DNA of 64,000 nucleotides from Azospirillum sp. TSH64 (GCF_003116035.1 NZ_LGQW01000015.1:1300568-1364567), one strand, 5' to 3'. Shown: positions 53,054 through 62,081, counted from the stretch's first letter. The notes: generated by a model not told the origin, from the sequence alone. Made by a program: numbers and translations.

Positions 53054-53875
53054 ATGAAACCCGTTCCTCCCTTCAAGGTCGCGGGGTTGTTCGTCTGTCA
53101 TGTCCGTTCCGAACGGATCGAGCGGCATTTCCAGCGTCTCGTCGATCAGACCGGGCACATGATCGACTGGCATTTCATGTTCAATCCGGACAACCGGGCG
53201 GAACCGCAAGTCGATTTCGCCTATCGGCCGCCCAAGTCCTGCATGCCGGCCCGCTATCGGGAGATGGCTGCGCATGGCGGCGTGCAGCGGGGCTATCTGG
53301 ACGTGGCGATCATTCCCTGTGTCCTGTCCCTCGATGCCGATTTCGTGTGGATCGTCGAATACGACGTCGATTATTCCGGCGACTGGGCGCAGCTTTTCGA
53401 TCAGTTCAGCCGGAACGCGTCCGATCTGCTGACGACGACCGTCCAACCGCTCGCCGCAAGTCGCGATTGGTACTATTGGCAGTCGGCAGCGATGCCGGGG
53501 TCGGTCAGTCCTGACCACGTCCACCGGGCGTTTCACCCGATCATGCGCCTGTCCCGCCATTTCGCGCGGACCTATGGGCTGATCATGTCCATCGCCGGCT
53601 GGCGCGGCCATTACGAGTTCACCCTGCCGACCGTCGCATTTGCCGGTGGCTTCACCGTCGAAGACATCGGTGGGCAGGGGCCGCTGTGTCCGCCATCCCG
53701 GCGCGGAACCAATTACGAGAACACCCCGCAGGACGAATGCCTGCGACCGGGCACCCTGATCTGGCGCCCCTCCTGTCCGCGTTATTTTGCCGAGGACCCG
53801 AGCGGCTTCGGCCGGAGCAACATGATCCATCACCCCGTAAAGCCCGACGTTGCGGATTGGGACATGCCTGCGTGA
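53054..53875 (+). CDS. Uncharacterised protein with glycosyltransferase-like acidic motifs
   Basis: 273 residues with no signal peptide. MKPVPPFKVAGLFVCHVRSE starts a Rossmann-like strand; near residues 92-110 SLDADFVWIVEYDVDYSGDW carries an acidic cluster like the DxD metal/nucleotide-sugar motif of GT-A glycosyltransferases. Later motifs are YYWQSAAMPG, RLSRHFARTYG and GWRGHYEFTLPTVAFAGG. I do not recognise a named family. Context supports a glycan role: an ATP-grasp-like and a GT-B-like gene follow within 2.4 kb on the opposite strand. Shine-Dalgarno is poor (AAGGCAAGCG). Confidence 0.7.
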   Translation: MKPVPPFKVAGLFVCHVRSERIERHFQRLVDQTGHMIDWHFMFNPDNRAEPQVDFAYRPPKSCMPARYREMAAHGGVQRGYLDVAIIPCVLSLDADFVWIVEYDVDYSGDWAQLFDQFSRNASDLLTTTVQPLAASRDWYYWQSAAMPGSVSPDHVHRAFHPIMRLSRHFARTYGLIMSIAGWRGHYEFTLPTVAFAGGFTVEDIGGQGPLCPPSRRGTNYENTPQDECLRPGTLIWRPSCPRYFAEDPSGFGRSNMIHHPVKPDVADWDMPA

Positions 53876-54207
53876 CGAGAACGCCGCCAAAATTTCCGCC
53901 CGATCCAAAAGACACAATCTTGACGGGAACGCCTGGAGCTATGATTATCTTTGCCTCGAAGGGTGGTTCCGCTCAGCCTTCGTTTGAAATCGCCCTATAA
54001 CTGTAGGAATGGAAAGCATGACTTTCTCCATCGAAACCGCTGCGCCTCTTGGTCCGCCCCCGCCGCCGCCGCCCCCTTCGCCGCTTTTTTCTTGATAACG
54101 CCGTTTTTCAACCTGATTTGCCTTGCGCACACAGGTTGAAGTTGTGGGCCATGGTTCGCCATGGCCCCGCAATGCCCGTCCATAGTGGAAGCATTCTCGA
54201 CCGGCAG
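53876..54207. other. Convergent intergenic region with a Pro-run mini-ORF
   Basis: 332 bp between convergent genes. No full gene. Two tiny in-phase frames start with ATG: 53941-54000 (19 codons plus stop) and 54018-54095 (listed separately). The T runs at about 54084-54093 and 54112-54117 could help termination. Confidence 0.45.
54018..54095 (+). CDS. Possible 25-residue peptide with an eight-proline run
   Basis: The frame reads MTFSIETAAPLGPPPPPPPP then SPLFS and a stop. GGAA lies about 6 nt before the ATG. Eight consecutive prolines would stall ribosomes without EF-P. It could be a leader peptide, a tiny proline-rich peptide or a chance frame in GC-rich DNA. Nothing downstream on this strand is an obvious target of attenuation. 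Confidence 0.25.
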   Translation: MTFSIETAAPLGPPPPPPPPSPLFS

Positions 54208-55092
54208 TCAGCACGGCGTGTCGATCGCCTGCATCGCCTCGCTCCAACGCCGTCTCGCCAGCATTTGGGCGTCACGGCGTTTCAGCCAGGGGTCCGGCAC
54301 ATAGTTGCCGAGAAACGGGTTGGTGTTGATCTCGAACACCACCGTCCCATCCGGTGTGGTGGCATGGTCCGCGCGGCCATACTCGATCCCGGCGATCTCG
54401 AATGCCGGCATGAGCCAAGACTCGAACCGATTGGTCGATACGGCATCGAATTCGTCTAAGACGATGTCTTCCGTAAGACAGTCATGCCGGCCATATTTGA
54501 CCATCCACCGGTCTTCGACGGCGATGTGCTCCACGACGATCCGCTCGCCGATCCGCCAACTGCCCCATTTGGCCCACAGGGTGCCGTTGTACGTCGCATC
54601 GACCTTTTCCAGAACGAGAAGGCCGCGCAAAGGCACCCCATCCCGGCGTTGCACGGCAAGAGCCTCGTCGAGTTCGCTTTGGCTGTAGTAGAGCGTATCC
54701 GACGGCATCTCATGCTCGTCTTCAAGGCGCAGGAAGACGGGAAAACGCGACGGCCTCGGACGCATGTCCGCCCGATGGACCTCGATGGGATTGCCGGTTT
54801 TTTCGTTGAGGTTGGTCAGAAGCTCCACACGGCTCATCGCGCAGGCAGGGTCGTTCAAGCAGCGCACGCCAAAATCGCGCAATTTCCGATATAGGTCGGC
54901 GGCCCGTCTCAGGCGGGATGTCGAAAGCCGCTCGAGATCCGCGAAAATATAGGTGGCTCTCGGCAAGGTGGATGCCGCAAGAACCTGGTCGTAACTCAGG
55001 CTTTTGATGTCCGGAACCGGCACGCCGAACTGGCCTTCGGCAATGCTGCGAAGTGTGTATTGATGGTCCGGGGTCGTCAGGAGAATGATCAT
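54208..55092 (-). CDS. ATP-grasp-like protein, function unknown
   Basis: 294 residues with no signal or membrane segment. The N-terminal alpha/beta part (MIILLTTPDHQYTLRSIAEG) precedes a central part that would be the ATP-grasp domain. Near residues 215-275 WMVKYGRHDCL, GIEYGRADHATTPDG and VVFEINTNPFLGNYV resemble the strand and metal-binding motif (E-x-N-xx-P) of ATP-grasp ligases of the RimK/peptide-ligase type. Assignment is by motif only. Neighbouring glycosyltransferase-like genes suggest a role in modifying a surface polymer or peptide. No clear Shine-Dalgarno. Confidence 0.7.
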   Translation of the reverse strand: MIILLTTPDHQYTLRSIAEGQFGVPVPDIKSLSYDQVLAASTLPRATYIFADLERLSTSRLRRAADLYRKLRDFGVRCLNDPACAMSRVELLTNLNEKTGNPIEVHRADMRPRPSRFPVFLRLEDEHEMPSDTLYYSQSELDEALAVQRRDGVPLRGLLVLEKVDATYNGTLWAKWGSWRIGERIVVEHIAVEDRWMVKYGRHDCLTEDIVLDEFDAVSTNRFESWLMPAFEIAGIEYGRADHATTPDGTVVFEINTNPFLGNYVPDPWLKRRDAQMLARRRWSEAMQAIDTPC

Positions 55093-55242
55093 GGAAAAGC
55101 CGATGCTGCGTGCAGGAGGTCGGTTGGAAGCATGCCGCCAAGAAAATTACGCAGCCTGCTGACCCGAAGACTGTACATTCGCCCCAATAATAGAATGCCT
55201 TTTACCGAGAGACATGCTGCTTCTTGTAGTAACCGTTCCAAA

Positions 55243-56304
55243 TCATGTCAAGTATATGTGGATTCCGCGCTCGAAGTCGATCCACACTCTTGAGATCGCT
55301 GTGCCCGGACGGAACAGACTGACCAGCCGATCTATTCTGTTGCGCAATCCGTGATTGTCGCGAGCGAACCGATGCCGGCGCACCACACCTTGCTTGCCGT
55401 CCCGGTCGAACAGCGTCAAGGCGCGGGTGTGGGCATCCGCAATACCGTCGACGGAATAGTTTTCCATCCGGACGATCGGCAAGGAGTGTTGATCATGGTG
55501 TGGAATCACCAGATCAAGATCGGGAAACTCAGGTGGAACGATGGGGATCAGACCACATGCCAGAGCATCGAACAACCGTTGTGAAATATCATTTTTCAAT
55601 GGAAGAATTACACTGACCTTGTAGGAAGCCCAATCCAACAGCCTCTGTTCCTGGCTGAATGAGAAATACGCAGATCTTTTGTCGAGTCCGAGAGTGAACA
55701 CATGATCATCAGGATATCGATCCCGATATGACGCGATCAATCCGTTTCTCTCTTTTGCATCCACATGATTGAAGAAACCGCCATATAGTTTATCGCACCG
55801 CCCCGCAGAAGCGATCTTCTCTTCCATCGAAGCCAGGAAGACACTGCTCCATTGCGTTATGCAAAGCGGAAGATGCGGCGCTATGAGGGTGGCTGCATTT
55901 GCCATGTCCTCATGCGCGAACCAATGAGCAGGGAATACCGCATCGGCGATCATAGCCGCCCGGTTGTTGAGGATGGGCTCATGATGATTGTCCCATGTCC
56001 AAAGCGCAACAAACGGCTGCCTTGGCATGTTTTGCAACTTCCAAGAAAATATCTCTTCGCTCTTTAGATGTCCGCACAGAATTACAACATCGAAATCAAA
56101 GTTTTGATCATCGAATATTGATCCATCACTGGAAATTTCTAATTTATAATAATGTTCGCGAAAGTCTTCGTCAAAATCATTGGGAAACAAGAATTTGTTT
56201 TCCGTGAAGAAAAGAATTTTTAGCTCTACTCTTTCAAGTATGGCCTTCAGTTTTCCAAGGGAGCCATCAATTTTTTCTTGGAATAATTTCGGTATCATTG
56301 TCAT
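55243..56304 (-). CDS. Glycosyltransferase-like protein (GT-B/exostosin type), AT-rich gene
   Basis: 353 residues. The first part (ILFFTENKFLFPNDFDEDFR) and middle (PRQPFVALWTWDNHHEPILN) belong to no family I can name. The C-terminal part ISQRLFDALACGLIPIVPPE has the donor-binding motif of GT-B/exostosin-like glycosyltransferases. The gene becomes clearly AT-rich toward its 5' end (about 56040-56300), unlike everything else in the window, with rare codons such as ATA, AGA and TTA. That points to horizontal acquisition. It lies 150 bp upstream of the ATP-grasp-like gene on the same strand and may form an operon with it. Confidence 0.72.
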   Translation of the reverse strand: MTMIPKLFQEKIDGSLGKLKAILERVELKILFFTENKFLFPNDFDEDFREHYYKLEISSDGSIFDDQNFDFDVVILCGHLKSEEIFSWKLQNMPRQPFVALWTWDNHHEPILNNRAAMIADAVFPAHWFAHEDMANAATLIAPHLPLCITQWSSVFLASMEEKIASAGRCDKLYGGFFNHVDAKERNGLIASYRDRYPDDHVFTLGLDKRSAYFSFSQEQRLLDWASYKVSVILPLKNDISQRLFDALACGLIPIVPPEFPDLDLVIPHHDQHSLPIVRMENYSVDGIADAHTRALTLFDRDGKQGVVRRHRFARDNHGLRNRIDRLVSLFRPGTAISRVWIDFERGIHIYLT

Positions 56305-56732
56305 TCTATCCCATCCAAACCATCAAGATTCCATCCGTTCTATTAATTAGATATGGAGCGCGCGGAAAAATATAATATCAGCCTCGCGAAAAGTAGTTAT
56401 CTTAATTTTTGGGATATTTTAAATAAGAAACAAAAATATTCTCATACTTTATTTATATCTTTTCGATTTTATCAAAATATTCTCGACCTCTCTTTAAGAT
56501 TCTCCACCGACAAACCCTCTGAATTTGAGGTGCTGTTATCGAAGCGAGACAGGACCTCAACCGATATCAAGCCATAGCATATCGGCAGATGAATTTGGAA
56601 CGCTCATACGTCGACCTGCGGTCGTTTCCACAGCTTGACATTGTGGCGACAGTCCAGTGCAGGAGGCAAAGAAAGTCAACGGTCATCGGACAAAGGCTTG
56701 CGCGCTCCCCCGCCCTACACGACACGACAAGC

Positions 56733-56743
56733 TACTACCATAC
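56733..56743 (+). promoter_or_regulatory. Candidate GntR operator 1 (TACTACCATAC)
   Basis: First of four copies of the 10-mer ACTACCATAC found in this locus. It lies about 192 bp before the binding-protein start. The second copy is 33 bp further on in the same orientation, about three helical turns, so both would lie on the same face of the DNA. Confidence 0.65.
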
Positions 56744-56766
56744 GAGTTTCCGCTTGCGGAGCCGGG

Positions 56767-56776
56767 ACTACCATAC
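56767..56776 (+). promoter_or_regulatory. Candidate GntR operator 2 (ACTACCATAC)
   Basis: Identical 10-mer to operator 1, followed by TAG; with the other copies the consensus extends to ACTACCATACnA(A/G). It is about 158 bp before the binding-protein start. Confidence 0.65.
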
Positions 56777-56934
56777 TAGCATTTGGCATAGGAACGAATT
56801 ATCCGCATCTTCCGCGATCCTGCTCTCCGACCGGTTCCGTCAGGCCGCCAACCATGGCTTCCCGGCCGCTTCAGTATGTCCGCCGCAGCTCGAACCACCG
56901 CAATTTCAAAACACGCACAAACGGGAGGAAACCT

Positions 56935-58125
56935 ATGATCGACCACGGGATTTCACGACGCGGCTTCCTCGCGGCGTCCGCCGGGACCGCCGGGCTCCTG
57001 GCGACCGGCCGGCCGGTGTTCGCAGCCCTGCCGAAGCCGGCGAGCCCGGTCACGCTGAATGTGGTGGACGTCGCCGGCAATCTGGCGCTGACCCAGAAGG
57101 CCATCGAGAATTACCGCAAGGCCAAGCCCGACTGGGCTTCGCGCATCGTCTTCTCCAAGGCGCCGGCGCCGGAACTCCCCGGCAAGCTGAAGGCGCAGCA
57201 GGACGCCAACCGGGTCGACATCGATCTGGTCCTGACCGGCACCGACGTGCTGTCCGCCGGCATCGACCAGAAGCTGTGGGTCAATCTGCTGCCGGACCGC
57301 GCCGGCGACCTGCCGAAACTGTCCGACATCTATCTGGAGCCGGCCGCCCGCATGCAGGGTCTCGCCGAAGGCCAGGGCGTGGTCGTCACCTACTACCCGT
57401 CGGGCCCGCTGTTCGAATATGCGCCGGAACGGGTGAAGCAGGTGCCGAAGACGGCCGCGGAACTGCTGGCCTGGGCGAAGGCCAATCCGAAGCGCTTCGC
57501 CTATGCCCGCCCGGCCAACTCCGGTCCCGGCCGCACCTTCCTGATGGGGCTGCCCTACATCCTGGGCGACAAGGATCCCAAGGATCCGGTCAACGGCTGG
57601 GAAAAGACCTGGGTCTATCTGCGCGAGCTGGGCGAGACCATCGAGGCCTATCCGGGCGGCACCACGCCGACCATGAAGGCGCTGGGCGAAGGATCGCTCG
57701 ACATCATCGTGTCGACCACCGGCTGGGACATCAACCCGCGGGTGCTCGGCGTGGTGCCGAAGTCGGCCGAGGTCTTCGCGGTGGAGAATTTCCGCTGGGT
57801 CGCCGACGCCCATTACATGTGCATCCCCAAGGGCGTGTCGGCGGAAAAGCTCGCCGTCCTCCTGGACCTGATGAACCATCTGCTGACCCCGGCGCAGCAG
57901 GCCTACACCTATGACGAGGGCTATTTCTATCCGGGCCCGGCGGTGAAGGGCGTGACGCTCGCCATGGCGCCGAAGGAGAGCCAGGACGCCATCGCCGAGT
58001 TCGGCCGCCCATCCTACGACAAGCTGATCGCCGACCACCCCATCGAACTGCCGCTCGCCGCCGACAAGCTGGTGCAGGCCTTCCGCCGCTGGGACGAGGA
58101 GATCGGCGGGCGCAAGGGCAAATGA
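56935..58125 (+). CDS. ABC transporter family 1 substrate-binding protein, Tat-exported
   Basis: 396 residues. The N-terminus SRRGFLAASAGTAGLLATGR is a twin-arginine signal, probably cleaved after VFA near residue 30. The rest is a periplasmic solute-binding protein (SBP_bac family 1/8 type): LNVVDVAGNLALTQKAIENY, LVLTGTDVLSAGIDQKLWVN, VSTTGWDINPRVLGV. GGGAGGAA lies 5 nt before the ATG. ATPase and permease genes follow in order. The regulator and catabolic genes next to them suggest it binds a sugar acid such as a hexonate or hexuronate (inference). Confidence 0.92.
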   Translation: MIDHGISRRGFLAASAGTAGLLATGRPVFAALPKPASPVTLNVVDVAGNLALTQKAIENYRKAKPDWASRIVFSKAPAPELPGKLKAQQDANRVDIDLVLTGTDVLSAGIDQKLWVNLLPDRAGDLPKLSDIYLEPAARMQGLAEGQGVVVTYYPSGPLFEYAPERVKQVPKTAAELLAWAKANPKRFAYARPANSGPGRTFLMGLPYILGDKDPKDPVNGWEKTWVYLRELGETIEAYPGGTTPTMKALGEGSLDIIVSTTGWDINPRVLGVVPKSAEVFAVENFRWVADAHYMCIPKGVSAEKLAVLLDLMNHLLTPAQQAYTYDEGYFYPGPAVKGVTLAMAPKESQDAIAEFGRPSYDKLIADHPIELPLAADKLVQAFRRWDEEIGGRKGK

Positions 58126-58226
58126 CGGCGCTCCAGCCGACGACGTGAAACGGAGGGGTCCTCCGCCCGGCAGCGGGCGGCGGGCCTCTCCGAAGACAGC
58201 GCCCCATCCAGCCACAGGACCCCGGA

Positions 58227-59294
58227 ATGACCGTCGGAGCCACCACCTTCAAGCAACTGCACCTTCAGGGAGTGAGGCGGGAGTTCGACGCCTTCACGGC
58301 GCTGAAAGGGCTGGACCTCACCATCGAACGGGGCGAGTTCATCGCCCTGCTCGGCCCGTCAGGATGCGGCAAGACGACCGCGCTGAACTGCATCGCCGGC
58401 CTGCTGCCGGTCAGCGGCGGGCGCATCATGCTCGACGACCGGCGGGTCGACGTGCTGCGGCCCGAAGAGCGCGGCTTCGGCATGGTCTTCCAGAATTACG
58501 CCCTGTTCCCGCACATGACCGTGCGCAAGAACATCGGTTTCGGCCTGCGCATGCGCGGCGTGCCGAAGCCGGAACTGGAGAAGCGGGTCGATGCCGCCCT
58601 GGCGGCGGTGCGGCTGGAATCGCAGGCGGAGAAGCTGCCGGGCCAGCTGTCGGGCGGCCAGCAGCAGCGGGTCGCCATCGCCCGTGCCATCGTGGTCGAG
58701 CCGCCGCTGGTGCTGATGGACGAACCGCTGTCCAACCTGGACGCCAAGCTGCGGCTGGAGATGCGCCAGGAAATCCGCCGCATCCACCAGTCCCTCGGCT
58801 CCACCACCATCTACGTCACCCACGACCAGGAAGAGGCGCTGTCGCTGGCCGACCGCATCGTCGTCCTGCGCGACGGCGCCATCCGGCAGGTCGGCACACC
58901 GGCGGAGCTTTACGCCCTGCCCGCCCATCTCGATGTCGCCGACTTCATGGGGTTCCGCAACCGCGTCAACGGCGAACTGGTCGGGATGGAGGGCGAGGAC
59001 GCCCTGCTGAACATCGAAGGCACGGTGATCCGCGGCCGGATGCGTGCCGCTTCCGCCAGCAAGGCGGCAGTCGCCGCGATCCGCCCCGATGATCTGGAGC
59101 CGACCGGCACCGACAGCGGCATTCCGGTGCGGGTGGAGGCGGTGGAGTATCGCGGGCGCGGCTTCCACGGTGTCGGCGTCACCGCGTCGGGCACCGAGCT
59201 GCATTTCGCCTCCCCCTATCCGTTGCAGCGGGGCGCCGCCGTCCGGCTCGGCGCCGATGCCGGCCGCGTGCTGGTGTTCGGAGACGCGCGATGA
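58227..59294 (+). CDS. ABC transporter ATP-binding protein (PotA/UgpC-like)
   Basis: 355 residues. Walker A is GPSGCGKTT at about 43-51, Q-loop VFQNYALFPHMTV, signature [15 protein letters not shown], Walker B LVLMDEPLSNLDA, H-loop YVTHDQEEALSLADR. After about 240 a C-terminal TOBE domain follows (AIRPDDLEPTGTDS). It energises uptake through the two permeases encoded next. The gene lies 101 bp after the binding-protein gene and overlaps the first permease by 4 nt (ATGA). Confidence 0.95.
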   Translation: MTVGATTFKQLHLQGVRREFDAFTALKGLDLTIERGEFIALLGPSGCGKTTALNCIAGLLPVSGGRIMLDDRRVDVLRPEERGFGMVFQNYALFPHMTVRKNIGFGLRMRGVPKPELEKRVDAALAAVRLESQAEKLPGQLSGGQQQRVAIARAIVVEPPLVLMDEPLSNLDAKLRLEMRQEIRRIHQSLGSTTIYVTHDQEEALSLADRIVVLRDGAIRQVGTPAELYALPAHLDVADFMGFRNRVNGELVGMEGEDALLNIEGTVIRGRMRAASASKAAVAAIRPDDLEPTGTDSGIPVRVEAVEYRGRGFHGVGVTASGTELHFASPYPLQRGAAVRLGADAGRVLVFGDAR

Positions 59295-60193
59295 GCGCCG
59301 TCCTGGAAGGCCGCGCCGAGGGGCCGACCCTGCGCCAGCGATTGGCTGCCCGCGGCATCGACGGGGCGACCCTGCTGGTGCTGCCCTGCGTGGCGCTGAT
59401 CCTGGGGCTGTTCATCTACCCGTTCCTCTACGGGCTGATGCTGTCCTTCGAGCCCAAGGACGGATCGCTGTTCGGCAATTATGCCCGGTTCTTCGGCGAT
59501 CCTTTCCTTTACGGCACCATCTTCAAGACGCTGCGTCTGGCATTCCCGGTGACGCTGCTGAACCTGCTGATCGCCATCCCCATCGCCTTCCGCGTCCGGC
59601 TGATGCGGCGCCAGCGTCTGCTGACCACCCTGCTGGTGCTGCCGATCACGCTCGGCACCGTTCTGGTGGCCGAAGGCATGCTGTTCTATTTCGGGCCGCA
59701 GGGCTGGTTCAACCGCGCCCTGATGGCGGCCGGGCTGCTGTCCACCCCGATCTCCGTGTTAAACGGCTATTGGGGCGTCTTCATCTCGCTGGTGCTGACC
59801 GGCTTCCCCTTCACCTTCCTGCTGACGCTGTCCTACGTCACCGGCATCGACCCGTCGCTGGAGAATGCGGCGGCGACGCTGGGTGCCGGCCCGGCCGCCC
59901 GCTTCCGCGAGGTCTTCCTGCCGCTGCTGATCCCCGGCCTCGCCATCACCTTCTGTCTGTCCTTCGTCCAGGCCTATTCGGTGCTGCCGTCGGCGGTGCT
60001 GGTCGGCGATCCGGCCGGCGCCACGCGCGTCATCTCCATCGCCGCCTATCAGGCCGCGTTCGAGGAGTACGACTACTCCATGGCCTCGGCCATCGCGATG
60101 ATCATGGGGGCGGTCCAATTGCTGGTGGTCGTCGCGGTTCTCGGCTGCCGCTCGCTGTTCTACCGCGGCCCCGCCGCGGGCGCCAAAGGCTGA
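59291..60193 (+). CDS. ABC transporter permease 1 (PotB-like)
   Basis: 300 residues with about six transmembrane helices (VLPCVALILGLFIYPFLYGL first). The EAA loop, AAATLGAGPAARFREVFLPL near residue 200, contacts the ATPase. The protein belongs to the BPD_transp_1 family of PotB/PotC-type permeases. ATG is within the ATGA overlap with the ATPase gene, and the second permease follows 12 bp after its stop. Confidence 0.94.
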   Translation: MSAVLEGRAEGPTLRQRLAARGIDGATLLVLPCVALILGLFIYPFLYGLMLSFEPKDGSLFGNYARFFGDPFLYGTIFKTLRLAFPVTLLNLLIAIPIAFRVRLMRRQRLLTTLLVLPITLGTVLVAEGMLFYFGPQGWFNRALMAAGLLSTPISVLNGYWGVFISLVLTGFPFTFLLTLSYVTGIDPSLENAAATLGAGPAARFREVFLPLLIPGLAITFCLSFVQAYSVLPSAVLVGDPAGATRVISIAAYQAAFEEYDYSMASAIAMIMGAVQLLVVVAVLGCRSLFYRGPAAGAKG

Positions 60194-60205
60194 GGAGAGG
60201 CGGCA

Positions 60206-61039
60206 ATGCAGAAATCCATCATGTCCCGCCTGTGGGTCTTCGCCGTCTGGGCGGTGATCGGGCTGTTTCTGATCAATCTGATGGGGCTGATCGCCTCGGT
60301 GGTGACCTCCTCCTTCGGAACCCGCTGGCTCGGCACCTGGCTGCCGGCGGGCTTCACCACCCGCTGGTACTTCGCCGCCTGGGACGAGTTCCAGCTGGGC
60401 GACGTGCTGTGGGTCACTTTCCAGGCGGTCGGGGCGGTGGTCCTGCTGTCTGGCCTGCTCGGTGTCCCGGCCGCCTATGCGCTGGCGCGGCGCGAGTTTC
60501 CGGCCAAGCGGGCGGTGATGCTGTTGCTGCTGCTTCCCCTGCTGGTTCCGCCCATCACCTACGGCATCCCGCTGGCGACGGTGCTGTACAAGGCGGGGCT
60601 GGGCGGCACGCTGACCGGCGTCATCCTGGCCAATCTGGTGCCCACCGTGCCCTTCGTGGTGCTGGTGATGATCCCCTTCATCGAACAGATCGACCCGCGC
60701 ACCGAGGCGGCGGCCCGCGTCTTCGGCGCCAACATCTTCCAGATGTTCGTCCATGTGCTGGTGCCGATGCTGATGCCGGGTGTGCTGGCGGCGCTGCTTC
60801 TGGTGCTGGTCCGCACCATCGGCATGTTCGAGCTGACCTTCCTGGTCTCCGGGCCCGGCAGCCAGACCCTGGTGGTGGCGCTCTACTACGCTGTGTTCGC
60901 CTCCGGCGTCCGGGCGGTGCAGTCGATCGACGCCATGGCGGTCATCTATATGGTGACCACGCTGGTCTGGCTGATCGTCGCCCTGCGCTTCGTCAATCCG
61001 ACCCAGATCGTCGGCCGCGGCAAGCGTCCGGCGGCATAG
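60206..61039 (+). CDS. ABC transporter permease 2 (PotC-like)
   Basis: 277 residues with about six transmembrane helices and the EAA-like loop EAAARVFGANIFQMFVHVLV. With permease 1 it forms the inner-membrane channel. GAGGAG lies about 8 nt before the ATG. It is the last gene of the four-gene transport operon; a hairpin follows within 20 bp. Confidence 0.94.
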   Translation: MQKSIMSRLWVFAVWAVIGLFLINLMGLIASVVTSSFGTRWLGTWLPAGFTTRWYFAAWDEFQLGDVLWVTFQAVGAVVLLSGLLGVPAAYALARREFPAKRAVMLLLLLPLLVPPITYGIPLATVLYKAGLGGTLTGVILANLVPTVPFVVLVMIPFIEQIDPRTEAAARVFGANIFQMFVHVLVPMLMPGVLAALLLVLVRTIGMFELTFLVSGPGSQTLVVALYYAVFASGVRAVQSIDAMAVIYMVTTLVWLIVALRFVNPTQIVGRGKRPAA

Positions 61040-61057
61040 GTCCACTGTCCATGCCTG

Positions 61058-61101
61058 CCCCGTTCAAGGATGCACTGCCAACATCATGATCCTGAACGGG
61101 G
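61058..61101 (+). terminator. Hairpin ending the ABC operon
   Basis: CCCCGTTCAAGGAT (61058-61071) pairs with ATCCTGAACGGGG (61089-61101), giving 13 paired bases and a single bulge. It starts 18 bp after the permease stop. No T run follows, so termination would be partial or factor-dependent. Confidence 0.6.
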
Positions 61102-61241
61102 TTCCCATAAATTCCGCCCGTACCGGCCGGCAGTTTGTTTGTGGAACTCTGGTGAGGTCTCTTTGATCCGGGTGAGCTTTCGTTGAGAAACCCGCCTTGG
61201 GCCAAGAGGGCTTGGCGGGAAATACTCTTGCCGACCGCTTG

Positions 61242-61252
61242 GTATGGTAGTA
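61242..61252 (-). promoter_or_regulatory. Candidate GntR operator 3, upstream of the regulator gene
   Basis: GTATGGTAGTA, complement of TACTACCATAC. It lies about 70 bp before the regulator start and in opposite orientation to the other three copies. It would allow autoregulation. Confidence 0.65.
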
Positions 61253-61322
61253 TCCTGATAGACCAGTCATCCGCTCCGGCCCTTCGGGCAGGTTTCGAGG
61301 CGCCATAAACCATGACGTGCCG

Positions 61323-62081
61323 ATGCTGAACAAGATCGACGTGGAATCCGGCGAGCCGATCGCGCGGCGCGTGTACCGGGTGCTGCGCCAAGCCATCGTG
61401 ACGATGCAGTTCCGCCCCGGCCAGGCCCTGTCCGAGCAGGAGATCGCCGACCAGCTCGGCGTCAGCCGCCAGCCGGTGCGCGAGGCCTTCATCAAGCTGA
61501 GCGAAGCCGGCCTCCTCACCATCCGGCCGCAACGTGGCAGCTTCGTCGTCAAGATTTCGGTCAAGCAGGTGCTGGACGCGCGCTTCGTGCGCGAGGCGGT
61601 GGAGACCGCCGTGGTGCGCAAGGCCTGCGAGACCATCACGCCGGCCGGCATCGCCGAGCTCCGCGACAATCTGAAGGCCCAGTGGGACATCGCCGACGAA
61701 CCGGTGCCGGTGCGCTTCCTGGAACTGGACGAAGCCTTTCACCGCGCCATCGCCATCGGGGCGGAGTGCGACTATGCCTGGCGCATCGTCGAGGAGACGA
61801 AGGCGCAGATGGACCGCGTCCGCTATCTCAGCGTTCCCTATGCCACGCCGATCCGCCGGCTGATCTCGCAGCATCAGGCGGTGCTGGAGGCGATTGTCGC
61901 TCGCGACCCGGCCAAGGCGGAGGCGGCGATGGGATTGCATCTGCGCGAGATCCTGACCTCGCTGCCCGAACTGGAAGGCAAGTTCCCCGACCTGTTCACC
62001 CTTGAGGAGGCCGGAGCCCCGCCGGCACCCAAGACCACCTCCAGAAACAACGGCCGGTCACGGGTTGCCGCCCTGCGCTGA
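61323..62081 (+). CDS. GntR-family (FadR/FCD-type) transcriptional regulator
   Basis: 252 residues. The winged helix (about 15-75) has EQEIADQLGVSRQPVREAFI and TIRPQRGSFVVKI; the FCD ligand-binding domain (about 90-215) has RFVREAVETAVVRKACETI, a metal-site-like ELDEAFHRAIAI and ISQHQAVLEAIVARD. The Asp/His residues fit the metal-binding FCD subgroup (UxuR/ExuR, LldR-like). ATG at 61323 and GTG at 61317 are both possible starts. It lies between the transport operon and the dehydrogenases and is the natural regulator of both through the ACTACCATAC sites. Confidence 0.92.
   Translation: MLNKIDVESGEPIARRVYRVLRQAIVTMQFRPGQALSEQEIADQLGVSRQPVREAFIKLSEAGLLTIRPQRGSFVVKISVKQVLDARFVREAVETAVVRKACETITPAGIAELRDNLKAQWDIADEPVPVRFLELDEAFHRAIAIGAECDYAWRIVEETKAQMDRVRYLSVPYATPIRRLISQHQAVLEAIVARDPAKAEAAMGLHLREILTSLPELEGKFPDLFTLEEAGAPPAPKTTSRNNGRSRVAALR

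Larger units (their letters stand above)
56305..56934. other. Long AT-rich to GC-rich junction and promoter of the sugar-acid ABC operon
   Basis: 630 bp. The first 275 bp are AT-rich and contain a 74-codon frame (56353-56577) with no ribosome site and no recognisable product, probably not a gene. Normal composition returns near 56580. The last part is the leader of the ABC operon and holds two candidate operators (56733-56743 and 56767-56776). The boundary near 56.58 kb looks like the edge of the acquired segment. Confidence 0.6.

Noticed and set aside
56353..56577. 74-codon frame in AT-rich DNA
   Set aside because: No ribosome site and no recognisable protein; the frame is expected by chance because the stretch is compositionally unusual and short.
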